The notes beneath the pieces were generated by a model. The model was not told where the DNA came from. It ran no database searches and was given only the letters and a program-made list of their open reading frames with translations. 64,000 bases of DNA from Stenogyne calaminthoides (lineage: Eukaryota > Streptophyta > Magnoliopsida > Lamiales > Lamiaceae). Location of the stretch: contig JBBCBC010000001.1 in NCBI GenBank assembly GCA_037126765.1, positions 29,124,804 to 29,188,803 of the forward strand, written 5' to 3'. Position numbers and translations under genes: made by a program. Positions 44,379-56,210 of this stretch are shown piece by piece; the first letter of the stretch is position 1; every line of letters begins with the position of its first letter.

Positions 44379-47300
44379 ATGGCTCCTACCATGTTCGAAA
44401 AATTAGCTGAGACAAATAAGCCATGGTATGAGTACGTGGTTTCTTTGGAGAGTACCACCAATGCCAAGCACGAAGAAGAGGCGCTCCATTTAATCCGATT
44501 AAGCAAAAGCGATTTAACCTCATCGAGAATCGAAAACCGGGCTTTAATATACTCCCGAGGTAATAAAGTTTGTAGCTAATTTGGAAATAAATGAGGATGA
44601 TTGTATAGAGTCCAAGATTTCTGTTTCTCATCTTGAACAATCAATGAAGTATGTGGATTTTGTTCGAGAACTCTATATTGTCCCTAAGAACTTAAATGAC
44701 GTATTTGAGTTGTGCGATAGGGGAGATGATCCATCATTGTATATGTTGGGACGGGAGCAAGAGTATCTTGATGGGATTACTGAGAATCCTATTAAGTTTG
44801 AGGCAACTCTGCATAAGCGGCATCTAAAGCCGAAATACAGAGTATTGATGGATATTGTTGGAAAGTGCATCATGAGTCGATCTGGAAGCTTGACGGTCGG
44901 CCTCCCAAACTCCGAATTATGGCGGCGATCGAGGACTCACCCACCAAGGAGTTCAACCGGTTGAAGTATCGATCGGTGGTGAGTGAGCAAACAAAAGGTC
45001 ATAAGAAGGGAGGATGGGGAAGTATCTATCAAAAGGCGGGATCCTCCATGCCACCAAAATAGTATTTATTTTGGAGATGTGCCGAGAGGAGGAGGATATC
45101 TTTTTCAAATCTACTCCATTCCCTAAGTCCAAAATAATGTTCAAGCCCATTGCGCAAAGAGGACGATTAAAGGGAAGAAAGAAAGAAAGTGGAATCACCG
45201 ATTCAAGGCCGCTGTTTTGAAGAAAGCCAACAAACCGGGGAAGGTTTTGTTGGATGCCAAGAAGGAGCATGGTGAGAAATTGAAGAAGCAGAAAACCCTT
45301 GCTCCAAAGCGCAAAAGAATGGTGGTTCTCACAGATGATGATGAGGAAAGTGAGACTGAGGAGATTCAGCCTGAGAGCCAAATCGCCGAAATCGCCTTTT
45401 ACTTGTATTGGCTCAAAGTATCTCCAAAGGCAAAAGGATCAAAGCGAGGAGCAAGTCTTCTCACGAGGTTCTTGAGGCGTCGCTAGTACGATAAGTTCTC
45501 TCAAGAAATATTCCAGGACCTCGGACCTCGGAGAAAGTCTGATTCCTCTTGAGGAAGCACCTTCTCATACCTCGAGAAAATGTTGATTCCCCTCGAGGAA
45601 GTGCAGCTCGGTTCTCGAGCAAGCCGAAATTCCCCTCTAACCGAGGAGGAGCTCGGACCTCGGAACCAAGTCGATTCAAACCGGAGAGGCTGCCCCAAAC
45701 CTCGAGTTCTTTGAGCCTCGGGATCCGATGAATTTTGATGAGCTCTGAATGAAATTTGTTAGTCGATCTTTCGTGAGTTTCAAGCCCGAACACGAGAGCC
45801 CGATGCTCAAGAAGGTGAAGTCAAGAGACCGAATGGCGGCAAGGGGAACGTTCATCCTTGACCACTACCACGAGCTTAGCTCATTCCACGACCTCCAAGA
45901 CATCTTCTTGGATTGAGGTCAGCGGTCTACATCCTCAACCGGACTCTTCCTGAGATGCTCAATATTGCTTCATTCGGAGGGGAAGACCGGGTGGAACGAG
46001 GAGACAACTTTTTCTCATTTGAATTCTCGATTCAAAAAACCAAGCCAGGATGAAAATCTCGGACTTTGATGAGCTTGTGAAAAGGAAGGTTCTTTGAGAG
46101 GATTGCTTTGAAGTTGGTTCCCAGAGCTCCAAAGACAAATCTCGGGATGGGGACCAACAAGGGGATGATGAGAGTCAATCTCGGAAGAAGAAAAAGACTC
46201 AATCGATCTTGATCGAGTCTTTGTCGAATACATCCTCGGACCGAAGTTAACCTTCAAGTAACTTTTAGCACTATTAATAATTATGCCAGGATTACTGAAG
46301 TTCCTACCTTTAAATCTGTAATGTCTGATATGCAGACTGAGGCTCAGGTGGACACCCATGCTCGGGTGAATCCTGACTCGGATCGAAGTCTGCCCCAGTT
46401 CAAACCGAAGCTCGAGTTCGATCGAGACTCGGGATGAAATAAACAACTCGGAGAGTCCTGGCCGTCGATATGCTCCTTAAAAAAGATTGATCTCACCCCG
46501 TGATGATGAAGATGGAGAAGGTTGAGAGCGATCCCCGACCAAAGTTGCTTTCGGATCGAGGAGGCATTGGCCAACCAAGCCTGAAGATTGATAGCTTGAG
46601 TTCTTCTTGAATCGGGTGCAACTTCAGGATACTCGATGAACAAGTGACCTCCATGGAAGGAAAATTAGAAGAAAAGATGGAGGGGGTCAAGGCTGAACTT
46701 AATGCAGAGCTGAAGCAGAAGCATCAGGAGCAGACTCAAATTCTTGAAGCAAAATTGGTAGAGAAGAGTGAGATCTTTGGTGAAGAACGCTTTGTTGAGA
46801 GATGAGCTCAATGCTCATGGCCAAGATGACAGACATGTTCAAGGAAGCTCTCTCAAACCAATTTGCTCATCTGTCTGAAGAATTCTCTGTGGCGAAGAAC
46901 CACCTCAGAAGGCTCGAGGAGGAGCAAGATCAGATGGCGGGGGGAGGTCTTGAGTGTCGGAAAGAACAATACCATATGGACACAAAGACTCTCGGGCAGC
47001 TTCGCCAGAGTATGGTTCCAAGAAGGGGGAAAGATCTGGAGCTGATCTCAGGGTTTTATTGGAACATACTCTGAAGGGCAAGGTTGTAAAGGATGCTGAG
47101 AAGAAGATCATTGCCGAAGCCATGAAGGAGATAGAAGCCACTGAGAAGCTTAAGTTCAAGGAGGTGGAGAAGCCAGTCTACACTCAGGTTTCAGAGGAAA
47201 CAATGCAGGAAGTTGCTGTAGAGAAACTGAGAGTAGAGGAAGGATTGGTACAAGCCTAGCTGGTGCTGAAATGCCCATCAAGAGAAAGGCTATGGCGATG

Positions 47301-48024
47301 AAAGAGCCTGAGGGCAAAAGAGCAAAGACTTCTAAGCCAATTCAGAGGAAATTATTGCTGGATATTGAAGAATCTGAGGTTGAGCCTAAGAAGAAAGTCC
47401 TCAATACCAGAAGCGCTCTGAAAACACTCCAGATTGAACAAGCGAAGAAAAGCTAACTTACATTTTACGTGTACCAATGATCGAAAAAGAAGGTAGAAGA
47501 AGAGCAGAAAAGAAGGAGTGGGTTCAAAAAGTTCGCAAGCAAGAGGAGAGGGAACACTAAAAGCACGAAATGGCCGCGTGTTGACAAATGGATGCGATCC
47601 ATCTCAACGATGCATGGGAAGAAATCAAGAGAACCTTCTGGTTCTACTATGATGTGCTCAGAGAATGGAGATGGGAGAGCTCAGATCCGAATGAGGCTTT
47701 CATCGACTATCTCTTGACCTTCTATCCTAAATATCTTCAAGGCTGGATAAATCTTACGGTGAAGGAAAGGTGCAGATAACCGCCCCTGGTCCATACGTGT
47801 ACCCTCCTCCCAGGCTGGAGAATGGTCGTAAATGAGAAAGCCATTTCTCGAAATCACTCGAAGACGCCACTCGATTAGGGTCCGACAGGAACAATCTCGA
47901 TATCATCAAAGAGAGAGATGCTACCAAAAAGAAGATATTACGGAATGTTCACCTTGAAGTCCCTGGCGATGAGGTGGAAGAAAAGGAAGAGCAGAATCAA
48001 GAGCCGAATCAAGAGCCGAAATAA
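44379..48024 (+). pseudogene. Extra 3' ORF of the Sirevirus-type element (envelope-like position)
   Basis: A degenerate gene of about 3.6 kb starts at ATG 44379 (MAPTMFEKLAETNKPWYEYV). The best-kept piece (44581-44960) contains LYIVPKNLNDVFELCDRGDD and LKPKYRVLMDIVGKCIM. It is related to RKYRSLFDILSKTIM in the element at 51374. Later parts are highly charged (KKQKTLAPKRKRM, TDDDEESETEE) with coiled-coil-like Glu/Lys runs. A late block (47588-47779, ending NEAFIDYLLTFYPKYLQGWI) parallels FLNWLENKYPDFLKYLENEA in the other element. Several frameshifts interrupt it. No signal peptide or membrane segment is evident. ORFs here are called envelope-like in Sireviruses from position, not proven role. 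Confidence 0.75.
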
Positions 48025-48417
48025 AGAGCGAAGAAGATGAAGATGAAGACTCAGAAGATTCTTGTAATCCTTTTTTTTTGTCTTTTTGATTTTGTTCAGA
48101 TAAGATTCATTGTAACTTGTAACAGTCTACCTATCATCAATGAAAACTTATCATTTATGCTCAAAAGATAATATCTCATTATCTTATTTACATGTCTTTT
48201 AATTTTGATATGCCTGAATGATTGTCTCTGAATTAATTGTTGGGAAATTAAGTATTTGGTGATGAATCCTTTAAGAGATTCTTTACTGAAGAAATTGTTG
48301 GGAGACTCATTATTTATGGGGGAAATTGTTGAAAATAAAACCAATCTTGTAATAGGATAAACTGAAACCTGAGTATAGGTTAAGTATGTTTGTAACAAGA
48401 TAGGTTTTGGCATCATC

Positions 48418-48431
48418 AAAAAGGGGGAAAT
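48418..48431 (+). promoter_or_regulatory. Polypurine tract of the Sirevirus-type element
   Basis: AAAAAGGGGGAAAT abuts the 3' LTR start TGTTGGGAG. The same 14 bases occur on the minus strand at 52905-52918. Confidence 0.92.
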
Positions 48432-49981
48432 TGTTGGGAGATGAATTTAATAAAGATATGATTTTGATTAGATCCCAAAAAATATCTATCTGAAGGATTC
48501 AATACTGAGAAGATCGCGATTCCTCAGTAAAATAGATATTGCCCAAGACATTCAAATGCAGACAAAAGGAACTAAGATAAAGTGTTGTTAAGGTTCTATC
48601 AACTCAGAGATTGTAACCAAAAGAGTCGTTGAGTTGTCTACCTTTAAACTGGAGACAAAAGTCAAAAAGAGGAAGACATCATTGTACCATACTGACACTG
48701 ACAGCGACAGGTCACTGAAAAGATGTCAGAAGTACTAAGTTCCAGACTGCAAAAATTGAAGACCGGCTACATGAAAGGCTATTGCCTAAAACGTGTTAGG
48801 GAGTGTCAAACCCTAAATATAGCCGTTCCTCACACGCCATAAGAGGAAACTCACGAAGCTATCTCTCCAACTGATAGTTTTTCAAGAGTGACCTTGGTGT
48901 ATGCCTATAAATACTTGTGACCTTCTACATTGAAAGGTTACGGGAAATTTGTAAGCAACTCAAGAGCTCAAACTTATTATTGCAAGTTGAGGCACTCGAA
49001 AAATTGAGAATTTCCCAAGTGCTTTAAATCGAAGAGAGCTCATTCCACTAAGCCTAGCTTGATAAGATATATCCAAAGATTAGTCGAGATATCCTAGCCT
49101 TTGCATTGTTCTTTATTGTAAAGGATATCTCATCTTAGTTGGAAACCAACCAAGAAACCCCAAAACCCTTTGTAAGGTAGTTTGAGTGTGATTGTTAGTG
49201 AGATTGGAGTTGTAAAGAGTAAGTAAACTACATTGAGGTAGTCAGAAAGCTCTAGAGGAGAAGTGAGTAATCTATCTTGGATAGACAGAAAGCTTGTGTG
49301 AGTTTTGAGTTAGTAAACTACAGAGGTAGTCAGAAAGCTCAAAATTAGAAAGGTTAGTAAACTACAAGAGGTAGTCAGAAAGCCTTAGGAAGTGATTAGT
49401 GAATTTTTCTGAAAAGATCAGGGAGAGTGGACGTAGGAGCTTGAGTCTCTGAACCACTATAATTTGCTGTGTTCTTTGCTTTCTGTTTTGCTTGATTTAT
49501 CTGTTGCATTACTTTGTCTTGAAAGCATATTTTCACTGATATTTCAGTTGGAATCAATCCACTAAAAGTTGCATATAAATTGAATCACAACCTAATCACT
49601 ATTCCATTAAAGGAAGGTTTTCAGCAAAAGCTTAAAACGAGTATAAACTAAGGGCCAACCATTCCGCACATCTGAGTAGTTAGAACAAATAGTTACCAAA
49701 CTGAACTTACTCTTCTAAGGGTTCAGTAAGTTAGTTATCTGATCCAAGCAACTCAGGATCTCTGAAAACTCAGGACTCAGTTGGGATTATCTGAGGTATT
49801 TGAAAGCAGCTCAGGATCACTGTCTCAGATAGACTTTGACTCAGAGCGATTTGTGCTTCTCAGGACCAAATCATCAGGACAACCTGACCCAAGCTGACCT
49901 CAGTAAGAAAAGTTTTAAAAACACTGAACACGTGTATTCCCCCCCATACAGGTGTAAGACTCGTTTGCACCGGGACCAACA
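48432..49981 (+). repeat. 3' LTR of the Sirevirus-type element, with internal deletion
   Basis: Matches the 5' LTR except for loss of about 430 bp after the first 49 bp; the junction lies in a run of As shared by both sides. The last 350 bp keep CTGAG/CTCAG where the 5' LTR has CCGAG/CTCGG. A TATA motif lies at about 48905-48913. Ends GGGACCAACA, then the TSD GATCT. Confidence 0.92.
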
Positions 49982-50545
49982 GATCTCGCTATAGATGCGA
50001 CCAGGCTCCAGATGCAAATTCGGGATGTGGCCCCATTCCTTTTCGATTATTCCTCGTACGCTGAGGGGGAGCCACCGAAAGTGCCCGCTCGAGCCCTTCG
50101 TCTCCCGTCTAAAGATGACACATTCTTCACGAGCCCCATTCCGAGCCGTATGTTCGATTTTGAGCTTGAGAGGTATAGAGAGGAATATGAGGTGCCTCAA
50201 GATGTGTTTTTCTATACTCCGAGTGGAGATGAAAGAGCTAGTCAACCTCCTCCCGACTGTATAGCCGTCAACCTTGTGTGCATGGAGGCCGGGATTCGAT
50301 TTCCCCTTCATCCTCGAGTGAGTGAACTTCTTATTTTTTGTAGAGTAAGCTTGACTCAGATAGCTCCGAATGGGTGGAGCATCATTATGGGACTTTTAGC
50401 TCTTTTTGGTGAAGTCCAACCTGCCGCCTTTCCCTCCGTCGACGAACTTAACTACCTAACTCAGATAGCCCAAGGAGACGGAGAGGGGTGTTATTATGTT
50501 AGGGCTCGAGCTGGTTGGAAGATCGTGGAAAATAATTTTTTTTAA

Positions 50546-51373
50546 ATATTTTTTTTCGAAAATATTTTTTTTTTAAATAATTTTTTTTCGAAAAATATTT
50601 TTTGAAAATAATTTTTATTTTCTGAAAATAATATTTTTTTCGAAAATAATTTTATTTCCCAGAAAACGGGACGGATTGGGTTGAATTTGGGCCGTGATGT
50701 GTTGAGATATGATAGAACTTATATATTTTTTGTAAAATAAGTTGGGATATCCCAACTTATTTTTTTGGAGCTTATAAGCTCTAAAGAGTTTTTTTTAGAT
50801 CTTATAAGATGCTAAACATCTTATTTTACCAAACAAAATTAAGAAACTTGTAAGCTCTTAAACAACTTATAAGCTGTTTTAAAGAGCTTATAAATTGTGC
50901 CAAAGGGACTCTTAGATTAATGAAAGTGAATAATAAGAATCACGTTGCTTGATAATTTTGATATACAAGTAATGAGAATAGAAGTAAACAACTGGTTACT
51001 CATACTCACTCAAACTCACCTCACATGATATTCATTGTTCATGTTCTAACCAAACAATAACAATGTTATCTACAACTCTTAGTGATTGACTTCTCAATGA
51101 TACTCATATCATTACCATTCTCAAGTCATACCAAGCGGACTCTTATATTTATTTATTTAAAAAAAATGTTAAATGAAACTTTTAGCGGGCATTATCACCC
51201 CTTAATTAATGTTTCAGTTGGTAGAGAATGACAACGTAAAAATTAAGGGTCTATTTTTTGGGTAATATGTAGGAATGAATGTAATGAGGACTCATTCTCA
51301 TTATAATGATTGTTTAATAATTTTTAATAAATTAATAATAATGTGTAGGTCCCGAACGGGTTTTGTGAGGGCG
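50546..51373. other. Low-complexity and AT-rich stretch with palindromes
   Basis: 50540-50660 is an array of TTTTTTTCGAAAATAATT-like units. Further on are hairpins such as AAGTTGGGATATCCCAACTT (about 50741-50760) and GAGCTTATAAGCTC (about 50768-50781), as in AT-rich MITEs. No coding region is seen. The second Sirevirus-type element starts at 51374. Confidence 0.5.
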
Positions 51374-52904
51374 TGTTCTAGAGGGAGGGTGAATAGACTT
51401 ACGAAAACTTTTTCTGCGATCGAGGTGTGATGGCGAATAGCCCGATCAGTCGCGAGTGAATCGGTTTGATCGATAACCAACTTACTAATCGCTGAAAGCG
51501 GATCGATTCGGAAACTATCGGTTTAACGATGTGTCTGGAAGCTAAGTTTTACCGTGTGAAAAATCGGTTTTGATAAATCGATTCCAAAGTTAGTCTTTTA
51601 ACCAGTTGATCAAGTGTCGAGCTTGATCGATCGAAGCTTGGTGCTAAATGATCTCAACTTAGAATATGTATCTTTGCTTTAAAAGTTGTGTGCGATTGTG
51701 TAAGCAGTTAATCAAAGCAATAAAGACACACAAGATTTATAGTGGTTCGGACAAACCAGGTCCCTACGTCCCACTCTTCCCTATCACAAGGGGGCACCAA
51801 CTTAACCAATGGACTTAGATTTTTGTGTTAGTCCAACACAAGACAATCGACAGATATTTAAGGAGTTCTCACTCAACCGATCCCGTAAATCGAGACTAGA
51901 AACCCTAGTGCGAAATCTTGCTAAACAACTTAACCTAACTTTGGGTTTGGATAAGATTGTTTTGGTTCCAACTATGAAATCTTTTCTAGTGTTTAAGATA
52001 GCCTATCAGCTAGATGAAAATATTTATATGCTAAGAACTTATGGGATGAACACTTAATAAAAATAATCTTCTTGTTCGTGTTCTTCGTGCGGAAATCTGA
52101 TAATTGCTTGAGCTTCTTGATTGTTCAGTGTTTCCATGTTTTCACTCAAGTGTGATCCCATATTTATAGACCTTGAAATCAAAGAGCCGTTGGAGAGCAA
52201 TTCGAATTTCAGGCTATATTTGGTAGACTTGCAGGATTGATGTGACGTGCTTCAGAAACGGCATGGCCGAAAGCGTGAATTTGTATTTTATAGCCGTTAG
52301 AGAGAGTAGCACCAAATCCCGTAATTGCCGGCTCCGATCATACGTGTCTCGTCCTTATTGGTTAACAGACGCACTTTTTAGTGTTGTTCTTCCAACTAAG
52401 GTTGACATTCTTCTTGTTCAGATCATCGACGTATGACTAAGTGAAACATCAGTTTTCACTGGTGAGTGACTTCGATCAATCAAAATTTGATCGATCTACG
52501 ATGGAGTCTTCGATGCTTGGGTTGACTTAGCTTCAACTAGCAGACTCGGCTGATGTAGGTCTTCTGGTCTGATCTTCTGGAAGTCATCTGATCTTCACGT
52601 ATTCTGAGTTTGAGCTTTATGACTTCAGCTGAGATATCTGACTAGATCAGATCGATCTGATCTTCTGTTCTTCTCTTGCATTACGGCATTTGATATCACC
52701 GCTTCTTCATATCTTGGATCGACCTATACATATTGAGGTTCCCCTCAATATGTGACCTATCTATTACATCGGTTGTTTATATCAAGAATTATCAACCGGT
52801 ATTCTATAAATCCATAATATAAACATCGATCAACTAACAGTGTCCGATTTGGTCCTATTACATGTGTTTTTGGAACTTTTATCAAAACTATAAATTTCCC
52901 AACA
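51374..52904 (-). repeat. 3' LTR of the minus-strand Sirevirus-type element
   Basis: On the minus strand it starts TGTTGGGAAATTTATAG at 52904 and ends CACCCTCCCTCTAGAACA at 51374, about 1531 bp. A minus-strand TATA motif (CTATAAATA) lies at 52161-52169. The segment around 51735-51760 (reverse of CCGAACCACTATAAATC) is a common LTR motif in plants. The C-rich, CTAGA-containing end fits Sireviruses. Confidence 0.85.
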
Positions 52905-52918
52905 ATTTCCCCCTTTTT
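52905..52918 (-). promoter_or_regulatory. Polypurine tract of the minus-strand element
   Basis: AAAAAGGGGGAAAT on the minus strand, directly against the LTR start, identical to 48418-48431. Confidence 0.92.
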
Positions 52919-53240
52919 GATAAAACCAAAACACTTGAGAAACCAAACACAGTTGATAAATATAGAACAGTAAAGAGCACATAATCAGAAGACAATGAGA
53001 TTTTGTCTCAGGATCAGGAAATAAATTTTTCTCATTAGATATGTCGATTACATGTTACATCAGAAAAGTTTGAATTTAAGAACAGCTGATCCTGAGAAGT
53101 CTTCTGATTTTGCACTCTTTAGGCATGTATCCTTCTGGCATCTCTCTTTGATCTTGAGGTACGTTGAAAATCTGATAAAGTTTCCATTTGACATCATTGG
53201 TCTGGCGAGGATCGATTATATGCGTTTTTGCTCGAGGATG

Positions 53241-56210
53241 TCAAAATAGAATCTCTGAAATGCCATCATCAAATGAGCCATCCGCCTTCTTCGGTAATCC
53301 AATGTGATCATACTCTTGGCGAGATATTTTTGCATTGATAATTTTGGCCTCATTTTCCAGATACTTCAGAAAATCTGGATATTTATTTTCTAACCAGTTG
53401 AGGAATTCATCATCTGGAGATTCTTCTTGTGGAACAAGATCAAGAACAAAAGCATCCAGAAGCCATTCACTTCTGATCTTATTCCATTCCTCAAACCTCT
53501 TAGCATGTGCAGCCAGTTTTTGGAATGATCTCATTAATTCTTCTTTGGCGGTGAGGTTACGAATGTCAGATTTTCCGGCCTTTCCTTTCTTCGCTCTCGT
53601 CCCAATCTCTTCTTCATATTTTACGCCTCTCATCAATTTATACGCCCTTCTTTCTTCTTTTTTTTTTAAGCCTCTTGAAAGAATCTGCTCTTTGGACAAT
53701 TTCTCGGTCGATTCCTTATCGGCTGTGATCGGCTAGAATTGTGCTTCTTGTGACTATCTTAGTCTGAGTGGCTGGTACAGATTGTGATGTCCCAAAGCAC
53801 CCTTGAGCGGTAACTTTCTTGCCTTTGACTTTTCCATCTTTTCGTAGAGACTTCATTAGCAAAGAGATCCGGATGGTCTAGTCTTTGTCCATAGGCTTCA
53901 ACCCCATGCGAATTAGGTCTTCGTTGTTACGATCATGTCGATTTGGTTTCTCACTCTGTCCTTCCCCTTTTGGTTTGATCAAAAAGAGTAGTGAGGTGGG
54001 AAGTCGAGATCCAAAATCGATCGATATCGCCTCTGTTGAGATCTGCAGAAGATAAACCTTAAGCTTGAGCGATTAGATTTTGAACCTTCGAGATCGGCTC
54101 GGTCTTGGCAATTCCATGGCGATAGAGAGTGTAATAATCGGTTTGTCAAGTTTCTCTTACATCGATTCTAGCTTTTCAAATGAGCATCGAAAAAAACTTG
54201 TTGTTGATCCACCAATCGACTTGTCATCAACTGATTTGATAAGTTCGGCAGACACGGTGGTCACAGTTTGGGAGAACTGATCTTTGATTGCCTCAATCTG
54301 GGAAATAGCCAATTCCCTTTGATCTGTTATTTCTTTGAGGCCAATCTGCCTCTGATCAGCTATCACTCCCTCAACTTCTTCTTTCAGGAGATCTTTGAGA
54401 CAAGATCGATCTCCCGAAGTTGATCGTGATGATGTGAGATGTTGGAATGTTTTGCGTCACCGGATCTCTTTTCGATTGTTTGCGCCTCCGGTGGTTGGTC
54501 ATGAAGCTGCGGCACAGTTCCACTATCATCGGCGACTCACTGCATCCTTCATTCAAAAGCATCTGCCTGAGAGCTTCTTGGCCAGATCTCGATTCTCCTT
54601 GTTCGAGCAACCCCAACTTCGTGGATCGAGCTTTGATAGATTCAAATGATTATCGGCTCGGTGGTGATCCTACTTTAGCGATTTCCTCATATCGAAATCA
54701 AAATCGCAAACTCATCAAGACCGCCCATCTGTTCAATAATAATTATAAAATCTGAGAAGCTTTTTAATCGAAGATCTCTCCAGGTGAGGATCTCCATAAC
54801 TTCCTCTCTAATAGCGGGATGGGCGACCGATTCTGATACATCTCATCAATTTCGTTCGATTTGCATTACGACCCGGTTTCCTGTGATGGTCTTTGATGAT
54901 CTCGGCTCGAGAATTGTCTGTTGATTTAGGTTGATGAGATGTGGAGAGTTGTGGTGGTCTTGAGTGGCGAAGTTGGTGATTAGCTCGACTGCGGAGGAAT
55001 TCTGCTTGTGGAAGCGGAGTCTTGCTGGTTCCCTGGCGGTAAAGCTTTTCAGGTTCCGCAGGCCCGATGTAGTTTAGGGTTAAGGGCGGTGGGAGAAAGG
55101 AAAACATGCTTTCGTGACCCGGTGGTCTGGCGGTGAATGGTCGAGTTGGAGATCGTTAAATCTCGTCTTCTTCCTCGGAAAATGTTACAGCGAGCTCTCG
55201 GCTTGAAGCACCTTTGCTGTCGATTTTCACGATTTTTGTAGTGCATCGAGTGTCTGGTAGCTCCTTCTTTATCGACTCATCTTCTAAGAAAACGATGGGG
55301 AACTTTCTTCGCCTTGACCTCTTCTCTGAGCGCCATCACCCGATTTTCTTTTCTTTTCACGAGGCGTCTGGTGTAGGCGAACAACTACTCTTTCCGCTAT
55401 GCCCGCCTTTGGGGGGGTGCGGGCATATCATCGTCATTGGTCCCAAATATGGGTGAAGTGGTGGAGAGGAAAGCCTTTGTAGGACTTCAGTCCATTCGGT
55501 CCCATTCAACGTTTGGCGGTTTGTCTTTCAAGATAATCGCAATCTTGTTGAGATTGCGATCCTCCTCTTCGAGATAGACACCTCCTCCATTCATTAACTC
55601 CAAATTTCTCATGTTCTTGGAGTAGAATGGCCTTTAGGAACCCATGCCAATTGATGTTCTTGGCTTCATCAATTATTGCAAACATCTTTATCTGTTTTGA
55701 CCGATGTAAGAGCATTCAATTTAACGAAATACCCATGATTGTTTTTGACAATATGTCAAACAACGATCGGTATTTCCTCTTGAGCATTGGTCGACAAAAC
55801 CTCAAGATCCGATGTTTGTCGACCTCTCTGAAGAGTTTGTTTACGATCGGCTCATCTTCATTCTCCTCAGTGTGAGCAAAGAGATTAAATCCTTTTAGTA
55901 AGTCGAACGGACGTGTTATGTCCGCGTTAAATCGGTCGATTTCTTCTCCGCTGGTAGACGAAAAGTAGTTCTTCTCCCGAGCATCCGTATCCACCCTTAA
56001 ATTCCTTAGGAATTCAAGTGTCTCATACTGCATCACTGGATTGCAGTGAGCAGCGCAATATTTCTCAAGGCCTCATTTCTTCAGAATTTGCTCCACTTCC
56101 ATTGATTTCGGATCCCGAGTGATATCAAACTTTACGAACTTGTCGTCGACAATCGTTAATGCCAGTTCCGCATAATTGCACATTATTTTACCCATACCGT
56201 GAGTGGCCAT
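53241..56210 (-). pseudogene. Extra 3' ORF of the minus-strand Sirevirus-type element
   Basis: Begins at ATG 56208-56210 (MATHGMGKIMCNYAELALT) and is recognisable in several frames down to a stop at 53241. A kept block (55716-56036) has EFLRNLRVDTDAREKNYF, LLKGFNLFAHTEENEDEPIV and KRKYRSLFDILSKTIM. The C-terminal frame (53241-53699) is rich in Lys/Glu and ends with LNWLENKYPDFLKYLENEAK and DDGISEILF. It resembles the extra ORF at 44379-48024 in order and motifs. The middle (about 53700-55700) is badly broken. Position between RNase H and 3' LTR matches Sirevirus envelope-like ORFs; no membrane segment is visible and the function is unknown. Confidence 0.75.

Larger units (their letters stand above)
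41155..49981 (+). mobile_element. Sirevirus-type Ty1/copia element, internally deleted
   Basis: Bounded by LTRs of 2000 and 1550 bp and by the perfect TSD GATCT (41150-41154, 49982-49986). The internal region goes from the primer-binding site almost directly to the end of RNase H, so gag, protease, integrase and RT are missing. What remains is the RNase H tail, a long degenerate extra ORF and a polypurine tract identical to that of the element at 51374. The extra 3' ORF and AAAAAGGGGGAAAT tract indicate the Sirevirus group. It could move only with enzymes supplied in trans. Confidence 0.92.
40988..50545 (+). pseudogene. Antisense ORF of the gypsy element (Transposase_28-like), split by insertion
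   Basis: Exonic parts are 40988-41154 and 49987-50545. They are separated by the copia element 41155-49981 plus one copy of its TSD, and the two parts are exactly in frame (242 codons with stop). The first part is acidic and Gly/Asp-rich (SDDVDDGGS, EVDADEGSDTD). The second holds a domain resembling the putative gypsy-type transposon domain (Transposase_28): VNLVCMEAGIRFPLHP, LTQIAPNGWSIIMGLLALF and GWKIVENNFF. This domain is found in extra ORFs of plant Tat-type elements, often antisense to gag-pol, matching the minus-strand LTR at 37599-38591. Function unknown. The protein may once have been longer, since translation ends at a T-rich low-complexity tract. Confidence 0.75.

Noticed and set aside
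53335..55456. Plus-strand ORFs (for example 53335-53736, 54395-54755, 55214-55456)
   Set aside because: Opposite-strand shadows of the extra ORF of the minus-strand Sirevirus-type element.
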